A DNA stretch of 64,000 nucleotides from NCBI RefSeq assembly GCF_001429245.1, contig NZ_LMJE01000001.1, positions 1,359,564-1,423,563 of the forward strand, read 5' to 3'. Shown here piece after piece: positions 1-9,014 of this stretch. Positions within the stretch are counted from its first letter, which is position 1. Each line of letters begins with the position of its first letter. The notes under the pieces are model-generated. The model made no database searches. It was not told the origin of the DNA and saw nothing but the letters and a program-made list of their open reading frames with translations. Both the position numbers and the translations under genes were made by a program. This DNA is from Rhizobium sp. Root274 (GTDB lineage: Bacteria > Pseudomonadota > Alphaproteobacteria > Rhizobiales > Rhizobiaceae).

Positions 1-95
1 CCGGAGGGAGATGATCCCGACCGGCGGCGAAGCTTGGGGTTTTTGACAGTCTTAACATTTCGGGTTGCGAAGCAGCGCGAGTGTGCCGACACGCT

Positions 96-128
96 GGCAG
101 ATCCTCGGGACAAAGCCCGAGGATGACG
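96..128 (+). repeat. intergenic palindromic repeat, copy 1
   Basis: The core ATCCTCGGG / CCCGAGGAT forms a 9-bp stem around a 6-base loop and is followed by GACG. The same unit occurs at 212-244 in the opposite orientation with only a few changes. The type resembles the abundant short palindromic repeats known between rhizobial genes (RIME-like); that family label is from memory. Confidence 0.65.
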
Positions 129-211
129 ATCGCAGAGAGGAAACGCATTCTCCACAACCGTCGCAACAGGCCGAAACGCATGCGGAGGATACCCGGCCTA
201 ACCCCAATCGC

Positions 212-244
212 CGTCATCCTCGGGCCCTGTCCCGAGGATCTGCC
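212..244 (-). repeat. intergenic palindromic repeat, copy 2 (inverted)
   Basis: This is the reverse complement of the unit at 96-128. The same ATCCTCGGG/CCCGAGGAT core is flanked by GGCAG on one side and GACG on the other. The two copies face each other across about 83 bases, so the pair could form a larger cruciform or be the ends of one composite repeat. Confidence 0.65.
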
Positions 245-314
245 GAGGGTTCGTTCCGCACCTGGGTGATGGTGGGCACCTCAGCATGAGGCCGAGCGGA
301 AGCCGCCGCGACCG

Positions 315-334
315 CCTCTCCCTTGTGGGAGAGG
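315..334. repeat. short intergenic hairpin
   Basis: CCTCTCCC and GGGAGAGG form a perfect 8-bp stem around TTGT. There is no following T-run on either strand, so it looks more like a dispersed palindromic repeat than an intrinsic terminator. Confidence 0.5.
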
Positions 335-338
335 TTAC

Positions 339-381
339 AAAATCGAGGGCTTAGTCCGATCAGGGCTAAACCTCAGATTTT
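339..381. repeat. 43-bp imperfect intergenic palindrome
   Basis: The left arm starts AAAATCGAGGGCTTAG. The reverse complement of the right arm starts AAAATCTGAGGTTTAG. The two arms meet near GATC, giving a long imperfect palindrome. It adjoins the hairpin at 315-334 and is probably part of the same mosaic repeat. Confidence 0.5.
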
Positions 382-521
382 CCCGGTGAGGGGATCGGTG
401 ATGGTGGCACGACGAACGGACCCCCTCACTTGCGATTTCTGATGTTCAGGCGGCTTACGCTCACCTAATTCATCGAAATCGCTTTCTCCCCCACCGACGG
501 GGAGACGTCGCCCTATCCCCC

Positions 522-1436
522 TCAAACCAAAACCAGCAACAACACCCCGCAGACGATCAACCCACATCCCGCCACCTCAAGCCGGTTGATCCGCTCCTTG
601 AAGAACAGGACCGACGAAGCGAAGGTGAACAACATCTCGACCTGGGCCAATGCCTTCACCACGGCCACCTGCTGCAGCGTCATGGCGATAAACCAGCCGA
701 AGGAGGCAGTCGCGCCAACGAAGCCGACGAGGGCGCTGATCTTCCAGGCGGCGCGGATGCGGGAAAGCTCCGCCCGGTCGCGCCACAGCATCCAGGCGAG
801 CATCGAGAGGGTCTGCACCACGATGACCACACAGAGCGTGTAGCCCGCCTGCATAACCGCATCGGGGGCCGGCAAGGTCGGCGCCAGCGACAGCGAGGCG
901 GCGCGATAGGCGGTGCCGGAGAGGCCGAAGAAGAAGCCGGAGGCAAGGCCGATCCCGGCGGTGCGGCTCAGAACCGACGTCACCAAGGCAGAGGGCGTGA
1001 GCGTGGTGCGCGCAACCGAGATCAGCATGACGCCGGCGATCGAGACGAGGATCGCGGCAAAGGTGCCGGCCGTCACCGTTTCGCCGAAGAAGACGAGCGC
1101 GATCAGGGCCGCCTGGGCCGGCTCCGTGCGCGAATAGGCGGTGCCGACGGCGAAGTTGCGGAAGGAGAAGAGATGCACGAGCAGAAAGGTCGCGGCAATC
1201 TGGGCGAGCGCCCCGACCACCGCCCAACCGGCAAAGACGAGGCCCGGGATCGGCAGAGGGTGGCCGAAGCCCTGATGCAGGATGGCGAGATAGAGGAAGG
1301 CGAAGGGCAGGCCGAAGCCGAAGCGCACGAAGGTGGCGCCTGTCGTGCCCATGCGGCTCTTCAGGTGTTTTTGCAGGGCAGAGCGCATGTTCTGCAGGAA
1401 GGCAGCACCGATGGTGATGATGGCCCAGAATTCCAT
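522..1436 (-). CDS. DMT/EamA-family permease
   Basis: A 304-residue inner-membrane protein with about ten hydrophobic segments in two similar halves, the layout of EamA-type drug/metabolite transporters. The start is taken at MEFWAII, because the open frame upstream of it is non-hydrophobic and unlike the family. The C-terminal half carries the segment EMLFTFASSVLFFKERINRLE, matching the usual last-helix region with an F/KE motif. Substrate cannot be read from sequence; members export amino acids, metabolites or drugs. It is divergent from the downstream HAD gene and monocistronic as far as can be seen. Confidence 0.8.
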   Translation of the reverse strand: MEFWAIITIGAAFLQNMRSALQKHLKSRMGTTGATFVRFGFGLPFAFLYLAILHQGFGHPLPIPGLVFAGWAVVGALAQIAATFLLVHLFSFRNFAVGTAYSRTEPAQAALIALVFFGETVTAGTFAAILVSIAGVMLISVARTTLTPSALVTSVLSRTAGIGLASGFFFGLSGTAYRAASLSLAPTLPAPDAVMQAGYTLCVVIVVQTLSMLAWMLWRDRAELSRIRAAWKISALVGFVGATASFGWFIAMTLQQVAVVKALAQVEMLFTFASSVLFFKERINRLEVAGCGLIVCGVLLLVLV

Positions 1437-1759
1437 GGGGATCGATCCGGAATGACAGCCGGCGTCGGAGACGCGGCGAAATGGGGAAATGCGGTGAAGG
1501 GCAGGCCGCAAGGGCCGCGCATCAGGCCGTGCGGTGGCGGATGGTCCCAGTGGCAAGCGGATGGAAACGGCATGGCAAACGCTTGCGATCCTGCAGGATC
1601 ACACTCGACTTGCCGGTGCGGATCAACATCATTCGAGCCATGTGCCTCTGATAGCACTTCCCGAAGCGGCAACCAATCCTATTTCCTGCGGACCCATGCG
1701 ATCGAACGCAGCCACCCGGCCCCCGTTGCATCCTCTCAGGCTTCTGCCATAAGGACCCG
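1437..1759. other. divergent intergenic region (DMT permease / HAD gene)
   Basis: This 323-base stretch separates two divergent genes and should hold both promoters, but I cannot place a convincing -35/-10 pair. It contains a perfect 14-bp palindrome, GATCCTGCAGGATC, at 1587-1600. AAGGA at 1751-1755 is the ribosome binding site of the HAD gene. Short open frames across it look spurious. Confidence 0.5.
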
Positions 1760-2479
1760 ATGACCAAACCTGCCAAGCTCCCCTCGCCCGATGATTTTGC
1801 CCATGTGCGTGACTGGGTCTTCGACCTCGACAACACGCTCTACCCGCATCACATCAATCTCTTCGCGCAGATCGACTCCAACATGACCGCCTTCGTGGCC
1901 GAGCTGCTGCAGGTCGATCCGGTCGAGGCGAAGGTGCTGCAGAAGCGTTACTACCACGAGCACGGCACGACGCTCGCGGGCCTGATGCTGCATCACAAGG
2001 TCGATCCGAACGCCTTCCTCGAAAAGGCGCATGCGATCGATTATTCGATGCTGCTGCCTGACGAAGCGCTGGGCAATGCGATCAAGCGGCTGCCGGGGCG
2101 AAAGTTCATCTTCACCAACGGCACGGTCGCGCATGCTCAGGATGCGGCCCGTGCGCTCGGCATCCTCGACCACTTCGACGACATCTTCGACATCGTCGCG
2201 GCCGACTATGTGCCGAAGCCGGCCGGCGCCACCTATGACAAGTTCGCCAGCCTCAACCGCATCGACACGAAGCATGCCGCGATGTTCGAGGATCTGCCGC
2301 GCAATCTCGAAGTGCCGAAGACGCTTGGCATGAAGACGGTGCTGCTGGTGCCGCGCAATCTCGACACGGCTGTCCTCGAAACCTGGGAGCGGGTGGAGCA
2401 TATCGATGGTGAGAGCGTCGATTTTATCACCGACGATCTTAGCGGCTTCCTCGGCCACGTTCTGGGCGATCCGGCCTGA
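1760..2479 (+). CDS. HAD-superfamily pyrimidine 5'-nucleotidase
   Basis: A 239-residue soluble hydrolase of the HAD superfamily. Motif I is FDLDNTLYP, with nucleophile D22 and acid/base D24. FTNGT is motif II, the lysine of PKP is motif III, and MFEDL is motif IV. This signature and length match the YjjG/SDT1-type pyrimidine 5'-nucleotidases that dephosphorylate UMP, CMP and damaged pyrimidine nucleotides. The start has AAGGA eight bases away. In several rhizobia a gene of this type precedes dapD, as here with two genes between. Exact substrate is inferred. Confidence 0.85.
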   Translation: MTKPAKLPSPDDFAHVRDWVFDLDNTLYPHHINLFAQIDSNMTAFVAELLQVDPVEAKVLQKRYYHEHGTTLAGLMLHHKVDPNAFLEKAHAIDYSMLLPDEALGNAIKRLPGRKFIFTNGTVAHAQDAARALGILDHFDDIFDIVAADYVPKPAGATYDKFASLNRIDTKHAAMFEDLPRNLEVPKTLGMKTVLLVPRNLDTAVLETWERVEHIDGESVDFITDDLSGFLGHVLGDPA

Positions 2480-2591
2480 CTTTCAGGTGAAGCTTACGAA
2501 AGTTTCATGCGCCTTACCGATCGTTAAGTAGGCCGTGGCCGCCATCGACCCTACATTCCTCTCATAGACACAGTCATTGAAAGGACCTCAG

Positions 2592-3389
2592 ATGAACGGC
2601 AGAACCATCACCCTGGCGACCCTTGCGGCGTCCCTCCTGATCGGTACCACGGCCGGCGGCGCCTTTGCCCAGGATCGCGGCGATCGACGCGGCCCGCCGC
2701 GCGGCGGCCCGGAAGTCATGTTCGTCCGCATGCTGCAGCAGTTCGATACGAACAAGGACGGCAAGATCAGCAAGGAAGAAGCAGCCGGCGCCAGCGAAGC
2801 GATGTTCGCTTCGATCGACGCCGACAAGGACGGCTCGATCACGCCGGGCGAGATGCGCAAGCATCGCGAGTCGATGCGCGCCGAAATGGAAAAAGCCCGC
2901 GCCGAGATGAAGGCCGATGCCCCGGCACCGGACGACGAGGCGGCCGTACCGCCACCGCCGCCGGGCGATGATGATCAGGACGAGGCAGCCGCTCCGCCGC
3001 CGGACGAAGGGCCGCAGGACATGGCCGAAGCCGATGACATGGGTGGTCCCGACGAGATGCGCGGCCCCGATGGCATGGACGCCATGGGTGGTCCCGGCCC
3101 AGGCAAGCATCATGACGGCAAGGGCCGTGATGGTAAGGGGCACGATGGCAAGCGCCATGGCTGGCACAATGAGCGGGCCGAGCGCGGCGAAGGCCGTGGT
3201 GATCGCGGTCCCGGTGGCATGGGTGGTCCTGTACGCATGATGCGGGTGGCCGATACCGACGAGAACGGCCAGATCAGCAAGGCGGAAGCAACCGCCATGG
3301 GCGACAAGATGTTCGAGCGCATGGACCGCAACAAGGACGGCGTGATCAGCGTCGATGACATGCCGAAGCGGCCGATCTTCTTCCGCTGA
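2592..3389 (+). CDS. exported EF-hand calcium-binding protein
   Basis: A 265-residue protein with a signal peptide (residues 1-26, cleavage probably after AFA). Four EF-hand loops can be read: residues 52-63, 76-87, 221-232 and 245-256, each with the D-x-[DN]-x-[DN]-G pattern. The pairs are separated by about 130 residues rich in Asp, Pro, Gly, His and Lys, including an HHDGKGRDGKGHDGKRHGWH run. AAAGGA precedes the start; an upstream TTG at 2577 is less likely. Probably a periplasmic Ca2+ sensor or buffer. No partner is encoded next to it. Confidence 0.8.
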   Translation: MNGRTITLATLAASLLIGTTAGGAFAQDRGDRRGPPRGGPEVMFVRMLQQFDTNKDGKISKEEAAGASEAMFASIDADKDGSITPGEMRKHRESMRAEMEKARAEMKADAPAPDDEAAVPPPPPGDDDQDEAAAPPPDEGPQDMAEADDMGGPDEMRGPDGMDAMGGPGPGKHHDGKGRDGKGHDGKRHGWHNERAERGEGRGDRGPGGMGGPVRMMRVADTDENGQISKAEATAMGDKMFERMDRNKDGVISVDDMPKRPIFFR

Positions 3390-3427
3390 TCCTGACAAGC
3401 CTCCCAGGCGACGTGGATGCGGCCCCT

Positions 3428-4306
3428 TTACGGGGCCGTTTCTGCGTCCAGGTCGTAGAAATCAGCGATGATCTGCCAGGCTTCCTCCGCCGTTTCGGCG
3501 AAGTGCAGGAGTTCCAGATCTTCGGGCGCGATCGTGCCGAAGGTGGCGAGCGCCTCGAAATTGATGATGTCGTGCCAGAAAGCCTTGGAGAACAAAATGA
3601 GCGGGATTGGCGCCATGCGCTTGGTCTGGATCAGCGTCACTGCCTCGAAGAACTCATCCAGTGTGCCGAAGCCGCCGGGGAAGATGGTGATCGCCTTGGC
3701 GCGCATCAGAAAATGCATCTTGCGGATGGCGAAGTAGTGGAAGTTGAAGCTGAGCTCCGGCGTCACATAGGGGTTCGGCGCCTGCTCATGCGGCAGCACG
3801 ATGTTGAGGCCGATCGAGGGTGCGCCGACATCGGCGGCACCTCGGTTCCCGGCTTCCATGACGCCTGGACCACCGCCGGTGACGACGACATATTCGTGAT
3901 AATCGCTGGCCTTCGACTGATTGGAGCAAAGCTGGGCGAAGCGTCGGGCCTGGTCGTAATAGATCGAGGCATCTTCCAGGTTCTTCTTCTGGATATCGTT
4001 CTTCGCCGCCCAGGCGGCCTCGCCGGGTGCGGGGATGCGGGCGCCGCCGAACATCACCACCGTCGACTTGATGTTGCGCTCGGTGAGGATCATCTCGGTC
4101 TTCAGCAATTCCAGCTGCAGGCGCACCGGCCGCAGTTCCTCGCGGCAGAGGAATTCGTCATCGGCATAGGCGAGCGTATAGGACGAGGACGCGGATTGCG
4201 GCGTGCGCGGGATGACCTTCGCGGTCTGACGGTCCGTGGAGGAGTCCTTCAAAGGATCCCAGGATCCGTCCTTGCGCCGATGCTTGCCGTTTTTCAGTCT
4301 CGCCAT
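3428..4306 (-). CDS. LOG-family protein (cytokinin riboside phosphoribohydrolase fold)
   Basis: A 292-residue protein with the TIGR00730/LOG nucleotide-binding signature: GGGPGVMEAGNRGA near residue 144 and PGGFGTLDEFFE near residue 210. Members hydrolyse nucleoside 5'-monophosphates such as AMP or cytokinin ribotides to the base and ribose 5-phosphate. They were once misnamed lysine decarboxylases. This is the longer bacterial subtype, with about 75 extra N-terminal residues. The start at MARLKNG follows GGAAAGGAA, a good ribosome binding site. It is convergent with the EF-hand gene and divergent from dapD. Confidence 0.85.
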   Translation of the reverse strand: MARLKNGKHRRKDGSWDPLKDSSTDRQTAKVIPRTPQSASSSYTLAYADDEFLCREELRPVRLQLELLKTEMILTERNIKSTVVMFGGARIPAPGEAAWAAKNDIQKKNLEDASIYYDQARRFAQLCSNQSKASDYHEYVVVTGGGPGVMEAGNRGAADVGAPSIGLNIVLPHEQAPNPYVTPELSFNFHYFAIRKMHFLMRAKAITIFPGGFGTLDEFFEAVTLIQTKRMAPIPLILFSKAFWHDIINFEALATFGTIAPEDLELLHFAETAEEAWQIIADFYDLDAETAP

Positions 4307-4446
4307 GCTTGTTCCTTTCCGACGCGCAAGGCCGCCAGTCGCTGTTTTCATGCAGCGACTTATGCGCTAGAGCTTTGCGCGAATTTTCGATCAGACCCTG
4401 ATCGCTTCCATCCCCAAGGTTAGACAACGAAGTTTAAGGAATTCAG

Positions 4447-5304
4447 ATGAGCGCCTCCGATCTCACCCAGCTCGAACACGTCATCGAAGCTGCCTTCGAG
4501 AACCGCGACACGGTCTCGACCGCCACCAAGGGAGAGATCCGCGACGCTGTCGAAGCCGCGCTTGATCTGCTCGACAGCGGCAAGGCGCGCGTCGCCACCC
4601 GTGGCGAGGACGGTAGCTGGACCGTGCATCAGTGGCTGAAAAAGGCCGTACTTCTCTCCTTCCGCTTCAATGACATGGAAGTCGTCAAGGGCGGTCCGGG
4701 TTCCTCGACCTGGTGGGACAAAGTGCCGTCGAAGTTCGAAGGCTGGGGCGAGAACCAGTTCCGCGCCGCCGGCTTCCGCGCGGTGCCGAATGCCGTCGTG
4801 CGCCGCTCGGCCTATATCGCGCCAAACGCGATCCTGATGCCTTCCTTCGTCAATCTCGGCGCCTATGTCGGCGAAGGCACCATGGTCGACACCTGGGCGA
4901 CCGTCGGTTCCTGCGCACAGATCGGCAAGCATGTGCACCTGTCCGGCGGCGTCGGCATCGGCGGCGTTTTGGAGCCGATGCAGGCCGGCCCGACGATCAT
5001 CGAGGACAACTGCTTCATCGGCGCCCGTTCGGAAGTCGTCGAAGGCTGCATTATCCGCGAAGGTTCGGTGCTCGGCATGGGCGTGTTCATCGGCAAGTCG
5101 ACCAAGATCGTCGACCGCGCCACCGGCGAAGTGACCTATGGCGAAGTACCGCCCTATTCGGTCGTCGTCGCCGGTTCGATGGGCAGCGACAAGGTGATGC
5201 CGAACGGCGTTGCCGCACCGCATCTCTACTGCGCCGTGATCGTCAAGCGCGTCGACGCACAGACCCGCTCGAAGACCGGCATCAACGAATTGCTGCGCGA
5301 CTGA
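4447..5304 (+). CDS. dapD: 2,3,4,5-tetrahydropyridine-2,6-dicarboxylate N-succinyltransferase
   Basis: Full-length (285 residues) DapD, the cytosolic enzyme that succinylates tetrahydrodipicolinate in the diaminopimelate/lysine branch. The C-terminal half shows the left-handed beta-helix hexapeptide repeats (for example [18 protein letters not shown] and the GVLEPMQAG region), typical of the trimeric acyltransferases. The start has AAGGAA seven bases upstream. dapE follows about 155 bases downstream after a strong hairpin (5313-5341), so the two may be separately transcribed. Confidence 0.97.
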   Translation: MSASDLTQLEHVIEAAFENRDTVSTATKGEIRDAVEAALDLLDSGKARVATRGEDGSWTVHQWLKKAVLLSFRFNDMEVVKGGPGSSTWWDKVPSKFEGWGENQFRAAGFRAVPNAVVRRSAYIAPNAILMPSFVNLGAYVGEGTMVDTWATVGSCAQIGKHVHLSGGVGIGGVLEPMQAGPTIIEDNCFIGARSEVVEGCIIREGSVLGMGVFIGKSTKIVDRATGEVTYGEVPPYSVVVAGSMGSDKVMPNGVAAPHLYCAVIVKRVDAQTRSKTGINELLRD

Positions 5305-5312
5305 TCGCAACA

Positions 5313-5341
5313 CAGCTGGTGGCGTTCGACGCCACCAGCTG
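5313..5341 (+). terminator. stem-loop after dapD
   Basis: CAGCTGGTGGCG and CGCCACCAGCTG form a perfect 12-bp stem around TTCGA, nine bases after the dapD stop. No U-tract follows. It may be a 3'-end stabilising hairpin, an attenuating structure, or a Rho-assisted terminator before dapE. Confidence 0.55.
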
Positions 5342-5459
5342 ACTGGCCGGCGCCGGGGCCACCGCGTGACAGGGGCCGCCGGATCGGTTACACCTCCCCC
5401 TGTTCTCCCCATCTTGATCCGGGGCGCGGCTCCAGGATCTAACATTCCCGAATCTGGTC

Positions 5460-6653
5460 ATGATCGCCACACATCCCGTTGACGTCCTGCAGGCCCTGAT
5501 CCGTTGCCCCTCCGTCACGCCGGACGAAGGCGGGGCGCTTTCGGTGCTGGAGGACCTGTTGAAGCCGCTTGGCTTTGCCGTCGACCGGATGGTCGAGCGC
5601 GACGTCGATACACCCGACATCGAAAACCTCTATGCCCGCGCCGGCACCGATGGCCCGCATCTGATGTTTGCCGGCCATAGCGATGTGGTGCCTGTCGGCG
5701 ATGAGGCGGACTGGTCGGCCGGGCCGTTTTCCGGCGAGGTGCGTGACGGAATGCTGTTTGGCCGGGGCGCTGTCGACATGAAGGGCGGGATTGCCTGCTT
5801 CATCGCGGCCTATGCGCGGCTGGTCGAGGCCGGCAAGGTGCCGAAGGGCTCGGTGTCGCTGCTGATTACCGGCGACGAAGAAGGACCTGCCGTCAACGGC
5901 ACGGTGAAGCTGCTCGAATGGGCAGCCGCACGTGGCGAGCGCTGGGATGCCTGCCTGGTGGGCGAGCCGACCAATCCCGATACGCTCGGCGACATGATCA
6001 AGATCGGTCGGCGTGGCTCGGTTTCCGGGACTGTGACGGTGCGCGGCGTACAGGGCCACGCGGCCTATCCGCACCTCGCCGACAGTCCCGTGCGCGGTGC
6101 GCTTTCGCTGGCCAAGAGCCTGATGTTCCCGGCCTTCGACGCGGGCACGGAAAATTTCCAGCCCTCGAACCTTGAAGTTACCTCGATCGATGTCGGCAAT
6201 GCCGCGACCAATGTCATTCCGGCGACCGCCCGCTTCAAATTCAACATCCGCTTCAACGACCATTGGGATGCCGACAGCGTGAAAGCCGAGATCCTGCGGC
6301 GTCTGGACGCGGCTGCCATCGATCCCGAGCTTCGGCCGGGTCGCGCCGCGATCGGCTATGAGATGGTGTGGTCCGAGCGGCCGAGCCACGTATTCCTAAC
6401 GCGCAGCAACAGCCTGATTTCATCGCTCTCCGCTGCAATCGAAACGGTGACGGGCCGGACTCCGAAGCTTTCGACGACCGGCGGCACATCGGATGCGCGC
6501 TTCATCAAGGATTATTGCCCTGTCGTGGAGTTTGGCCTGGTGGGGCAGACCATGCATATGGTCGACGAGCGCGTTTCAGTCGCCGACCTCGAAACCCTGA
6601 CGGTGATCTACCAGACCTTCATCGAGCAGTGGTTTGCGCATGCCGACGCTTAA
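5460..6653 (+). CDS. dapE: succinyl-diaminopimelate desuccinylase
   Basis: A 397-residue M20-family dinuclear zinc hydrolase that removes succinate from N-succinyl-LL-diaminopimelate, supplying lysine and peptidoglycan precursors. Metal and catalytic motifs are FAGHSDVVP (H73, D75), RGAVDMKGG (D106) and TGDEEGPA. The dimerisation domain with VQGHAAYPH lies in the middle, and the TTGGTSDARF segment near the C-terminus is characteristic. The start ATG has only a weak ribosome binding site but gives the family's usual N-terminus. The last 14 bases overlap the following membrane-protein gene. Confidence 0.96.
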   Translation: MIATHPVDVLQALIRCPSVTPDEGGALSVLEDLLKPLGFAVDRMVERDVDTPDIENLYARAGTDGPHLMFAGHSDVVPVGDEADWSAGPFSGEVRDGMLFGRGAVDMKGGIACFIAAYARLVEAGKVPKGSVSLLITGDEEGPAVNGTVKLLEWAAARGERWDACLVGEPTNPDTLGDMIKIGRRGSVSGTVTVRGVQGHAAYPHLADSPVRGALSLAKSLMFPAFDAGTENFQPSNLEVTSIDVGNAATNVIPATARFKFNIRFNDHWDADSVKAEILRRLDAAAIDPELRPGRAAIGYEMVWSERPSHVFLTRSNSLISSLSAAIETVTGRTPKLSTTGGTSDARFIKDYCPVVEFGLVGQTMHMVDERVSVADLETLTVIYQTFIEQWFAHADA

Positions 6654-7236
6654 GGAAATCGAGATCTACCTGAAGGGCCTGTGGCTGCTGATGAAGCAGG
6701 ATCCGGCAGGCTTTACCCATCTCGATTTCAGCGATCGCGGCGCTGCGCGCTCCTTCTGGTCGATCGCCTGGTCGCTGCCGGCGATCCTCTTGTCGTTTGC
6801 CTGGTGGCGCGTGCTCTTCCTTGAGGGACAGCCTTCGGGGACCTCGGCCGGGCTTCTGTTTTTCTTCCGGCTGGCCCTGGTGGAAGCGGCGAACTGGCTG
6901 GTGCCGGTCATCCTGCTTGGCGTGCTGTGCTGGATGGTCGGGCTTGCTGAAAAATTCACCGCCCTCGTAGTGGTGACCAACTGGCTGGCGCTGCCGGCAT
7001 CCTATGCCTATGGCCTGCTGGTGCTGGTCATGATGCTGCTGCCGGGCCTCAGCGGACTTGTGGCGCTCCTCTGGTTCCTGCTGATGGTGACGCTGATCAT
7101 CATCCTGTTCCGCATCGTCCGAATGATCATTGGGGACCACCTGCTGACCGTGTCGACGATCATCATGGTGGTGTTGGTGCCATCGATGATTCTGGCGGAA
7201 GTGCTGGAACGTTATCTCGGCGTTTACCCGGGCTGA
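6640..7236 (+). CDS. conserved rhizobial membrane protein of unknown function
   Basis: A 198-residue hydrophobic protein with about five or six membrane segments after an amphipathic N-terminus (LKEIEIYLKGLWLLMKQDP). No family could be assigned. The ATG at 6640 overlaps the end of dapE by 14 bases, so translational coupling with dapE is likely. A TTG two codons upstream is a less likely start. The position between dapE and truA recurs in rhizobia as far as I recall. A role tied to lysine/peptidoglycan supply is only a guess from position. Confidence 0.75.
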   Translation: MPTLKEIEIYLKGLWLLMKQDPAGFTHLDFSDRGAARSFWSIAWSLPAILLSFAWWRVLFLEGQPSGTSAGLLFFFRLALVEAANWLVPVILLGVLCWMVGLAEKFTALVVVTNWLALPASYAYGLLVLVMMLLPGLSGLVALLWFLLMVTLIIILFRIVRMIIGDHLLTVSTIIMVVLVPSMILAEVLERYLGVYPG

Positions 7237-7245
7237 GGTCCGGCT

Positions 7246-8016
7246 TCAGATATCCGGCTGCGGCTCGTCGCCGGGATAATCCACCCGCATGAAATAGAGG
7301 CCTTCCGGCGGCGCCACCGGGCCGCAGGCCTTGCGGTCGCGGGCTTCGAGGGCTGCGCGCACATCCTCAGGCGTCAGCTTGCCTTCGCCGGCCTGTTTCA
7401 GCGTGCCGGCAAAGGAGCGGATCTGGTTGTGCAGAAAGCTCTGGGCGCTGGCGCGGATCTCGATGAGATCGCCGTGGCGGGAGACATCCAGCCGGTCGAG
7501 CGTGCGGACCGGGTTCAAGGCCTGGCAATGGACTGAGCGGAAGGTGGTGAAGTCGTGATGGCCAACCAGTTGCTGGGCGGCTTCGTGCATGGCTTCGTGA
7601 TCGAGCGGCTTCGGCACCCACCAGGCGCGGTTGGCCTCGAGCGCGAGACGCGCCGGACGGATGATGATGCGATAGAGATAATGGCGCTTGAGGGCTGAAA
7701 AACGCGCGTCGAAATCATCCGGCACGGGCATGGCGTCCAGCACGGCGACCTGCTCGCCGGCCTGGGCGAGATGGGCGTTGAGCGCATTGCGCAGCTTCAC
7801 AGGGTCCCAGGCACGGGTGAGATCGGTGTGGACCACCTGGCCCCTGGCATGCACGCCGGAATCGGTGCGGCCGGCACCCCGGACGACGACGGTTTCGCTG
7901 GTCAGGCGAAACACCGCCTTTTCCAGCGCTGCCTGCACCGAATGGCCATTGCGCTGGCGCTGCCAGCCGACATAGGCGGTGCCGTCATATTCCACCATCA
8001 TGCGGAAGCGCGGCAT
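7246..8016 (-). CDS. truA: tRNA pseudouridine(38-40) synthase
   Basis: A 256-residue TruA, which converts uridines 38-40 of the anticodon arm to pseudouridine. The catalytic motif is [15 protein letters not shown] with D52. [12 protein letters not shown] near the C-terminus is the second family signature. The start [15 protein letters not shown] is the usual N-terminus, and its ATG overlaps the fmt stop codon by one base (TGATG), so it is the last gene of def-fmt-truA. It is convergent with the preceding membrane-protein gene, with only nine bases between the stop codons. Confidence 0.97.
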   Translation of the reverse strand: MPRFRMMVEYDGTAYVGWQRQRNGHSVQAALEKAVFRLTSETVVVRGAGRTDSGVHARGQVVHTDLTRAWDPVKLRNALNAHLAQAGEQVAVLDAMPVPDDFDARFSALKRHYLYRIIIRPARLALEANRAWWVPKPLDHEAMHEAAQQLVGHHDFTTFRSVHCQALNPVRTLDRLDVSRHGDLIEIRASAQSFLHNQIRSFAGTLKQAGEGKLTPEDVRAALEARDRKACGPVAPPEGLYFMRVDYPGDEPQPDI

Positions 8017-8960
8017 CAGGCGATCACCTTGCCCTTGACAAGCGGCGTGCCGCGCAAGAAATCCTTCGCGTCGAGCGGCTTTCCACCGGCCTTTTGCAGG
8101 CGCACGAGGCTGACGGCTCCGGTGCCGCAAGCGACCGTGAGCTGATCGTCGATGATGGTGCCGGGCGCTGCGAGTTGGCCCTCCGCTTCGGCGAGATGCG
8201 AAGCGAGCAGCTTCACACGCTCGGGCTTGCCGCCGACCTCGATTTCGGTCCAGGCGCCCGGGAACGGTGCCAGACCTCTGATATGGTCGTGGACCTCCTT
8301 CGCCGGACGGGACAAGTCGACACGGGTTTCGGCCTTGTCGATCTTGGCGGCGTAGAGCACGCCTTCTTCCGGCTGGGCGACGGTTTCGAGTGCGCCTTTT
8401 TCCAGGAGCGCCATGGCCTCGACCATGGCGTCTGCACCGATCAAGCTCAGGGCATCATGCAGTTCGCCGCCGGTCATGTCGGGACCAATTGCGATTTTGC
8501 GGGTGAGCGCGACGGGGCCGGTGTCGAGGCCCTTGTCCATTTTCATCACCATCATGCCGGTCTCGGCATCGCCGGCCATGATCGCCCGCTGGATGGGGGC
8601 GGCACCGCGCCAGCGCGGCAGCAGCGAGGCATGGCCATTGTAGCAGCCGAGCCGCGTGCCATCCAGGATCGCCTGGGGCAGAAGCAGCCCATAGGCGACG
8701 ACGACGGCGACATCGGCGTTCAGGGCTGCGAAGGCCTCGCGGTCGGCGGGATCACGAAAATTGAGCGGGTGACGAACCTCGATGCCGAGCTCTTCGGCGG
8801 CCTGATGGACCGGCGACTTTTGCAGATCGAGGCCACGGCGGCCGCCCGGGCGGGGTGGCTGGGAATAGGCGGCGACGATCTGATGACCGGCGGAGTGAAG
8901 CGCCTTGAGGGTGGCGACGGAAAAGGTCGGCGTTCCCATGAAAATGATGCGCAATGCCAT
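8016..8960 (-). CDS. fmt: methionyl-tRNA formyltransferase
   Basis: A 314-residue Fmt that formylates initiator Met-tRNA with 10-formyl-THF. The N-terminal formyltransferase domain holds [14 protein letters not shown], the [20 protein letters not shown] catalytic block (Asn-His) and [20 protein letters not shown]. The smaller C-terminal tRNA-binding domain follows from about residue 205. It is encoded between def and truA, so formylation and deformylation of the initiator are co-ordered in one operon. The spacing to def is 54 bases. Confidence 0.97.
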   Translation of the reverse strand: MALRIIFMGTPTFSVATLKALHSAGHQIVAAYSQPPRPGGRRGLDLQKSPVHQAAEELGIEVRHPLNFRDPADREAFAALNADVAVVVAYGLLLPQAILDGTRLGCYNGHASLLPRWRGAAPIQRAIMAGDAETGMMVMKMDKGLDTGPVALTRKIAIGPDMTGGELHDALSLIGADAMVEAMALLEKGALETVAQPEEGVLYAAKIDKAETRVDLSRPAKEVHDHIRGLAPFPGAWTEIEVGGKPERVKLLASHLAEAEGQLAAPGTIIDDQLTVACGTGAVSLVRLQKAGGKPLDAKDFLRGTPLVKGKVIA

Positions 8961-9014
8961 ATCGATCTCGCCTTCAGGAGGGAGCGGACGGTCGCGCCGA
9001 AGCGCGGCCTCGGA

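Larger units (their letters stand above)
1..521. other. non-coding region with intergenic repeats
   Basis: No convincing gene lies here. The short open frames read through palindromic repeats and have no ribosome binding site or recognisable domain. The stretch holds an inverted pair of ATCCTCGGG-type palindromes (96-128 and 212-244), a hairpin at 315-334 and a long imperfect palindrome at 339-381. Its right end is the region downstream of the DMT permease gene. Confidence 0.7.

Noticed and set aside
1587..1600. GATCCTGCAGGATC as a regulator operator
   Set aside because: It is a perfect palindrome but short and GC-balanced, and could occur by chance; no further copy was noticed.
1173..1763. 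196-codon plus-strand frame opposite the DMT permease and the divergent promoter region
   Set aside because: It is low in complexity, overlaps the permease on the other strand and has no recognisable domain.
3413..4423. Long plus-strand open frame opposite the LOG gene
   Set aside because: It mirrors the coding strand of a gene with clear LOG motifs, has no domain and no ribosome binding site.
5340..5459. Small gene between dapD and dapE
   Set aside because: Only short frames without ribosome binding sites and with hairpin sequence are present.
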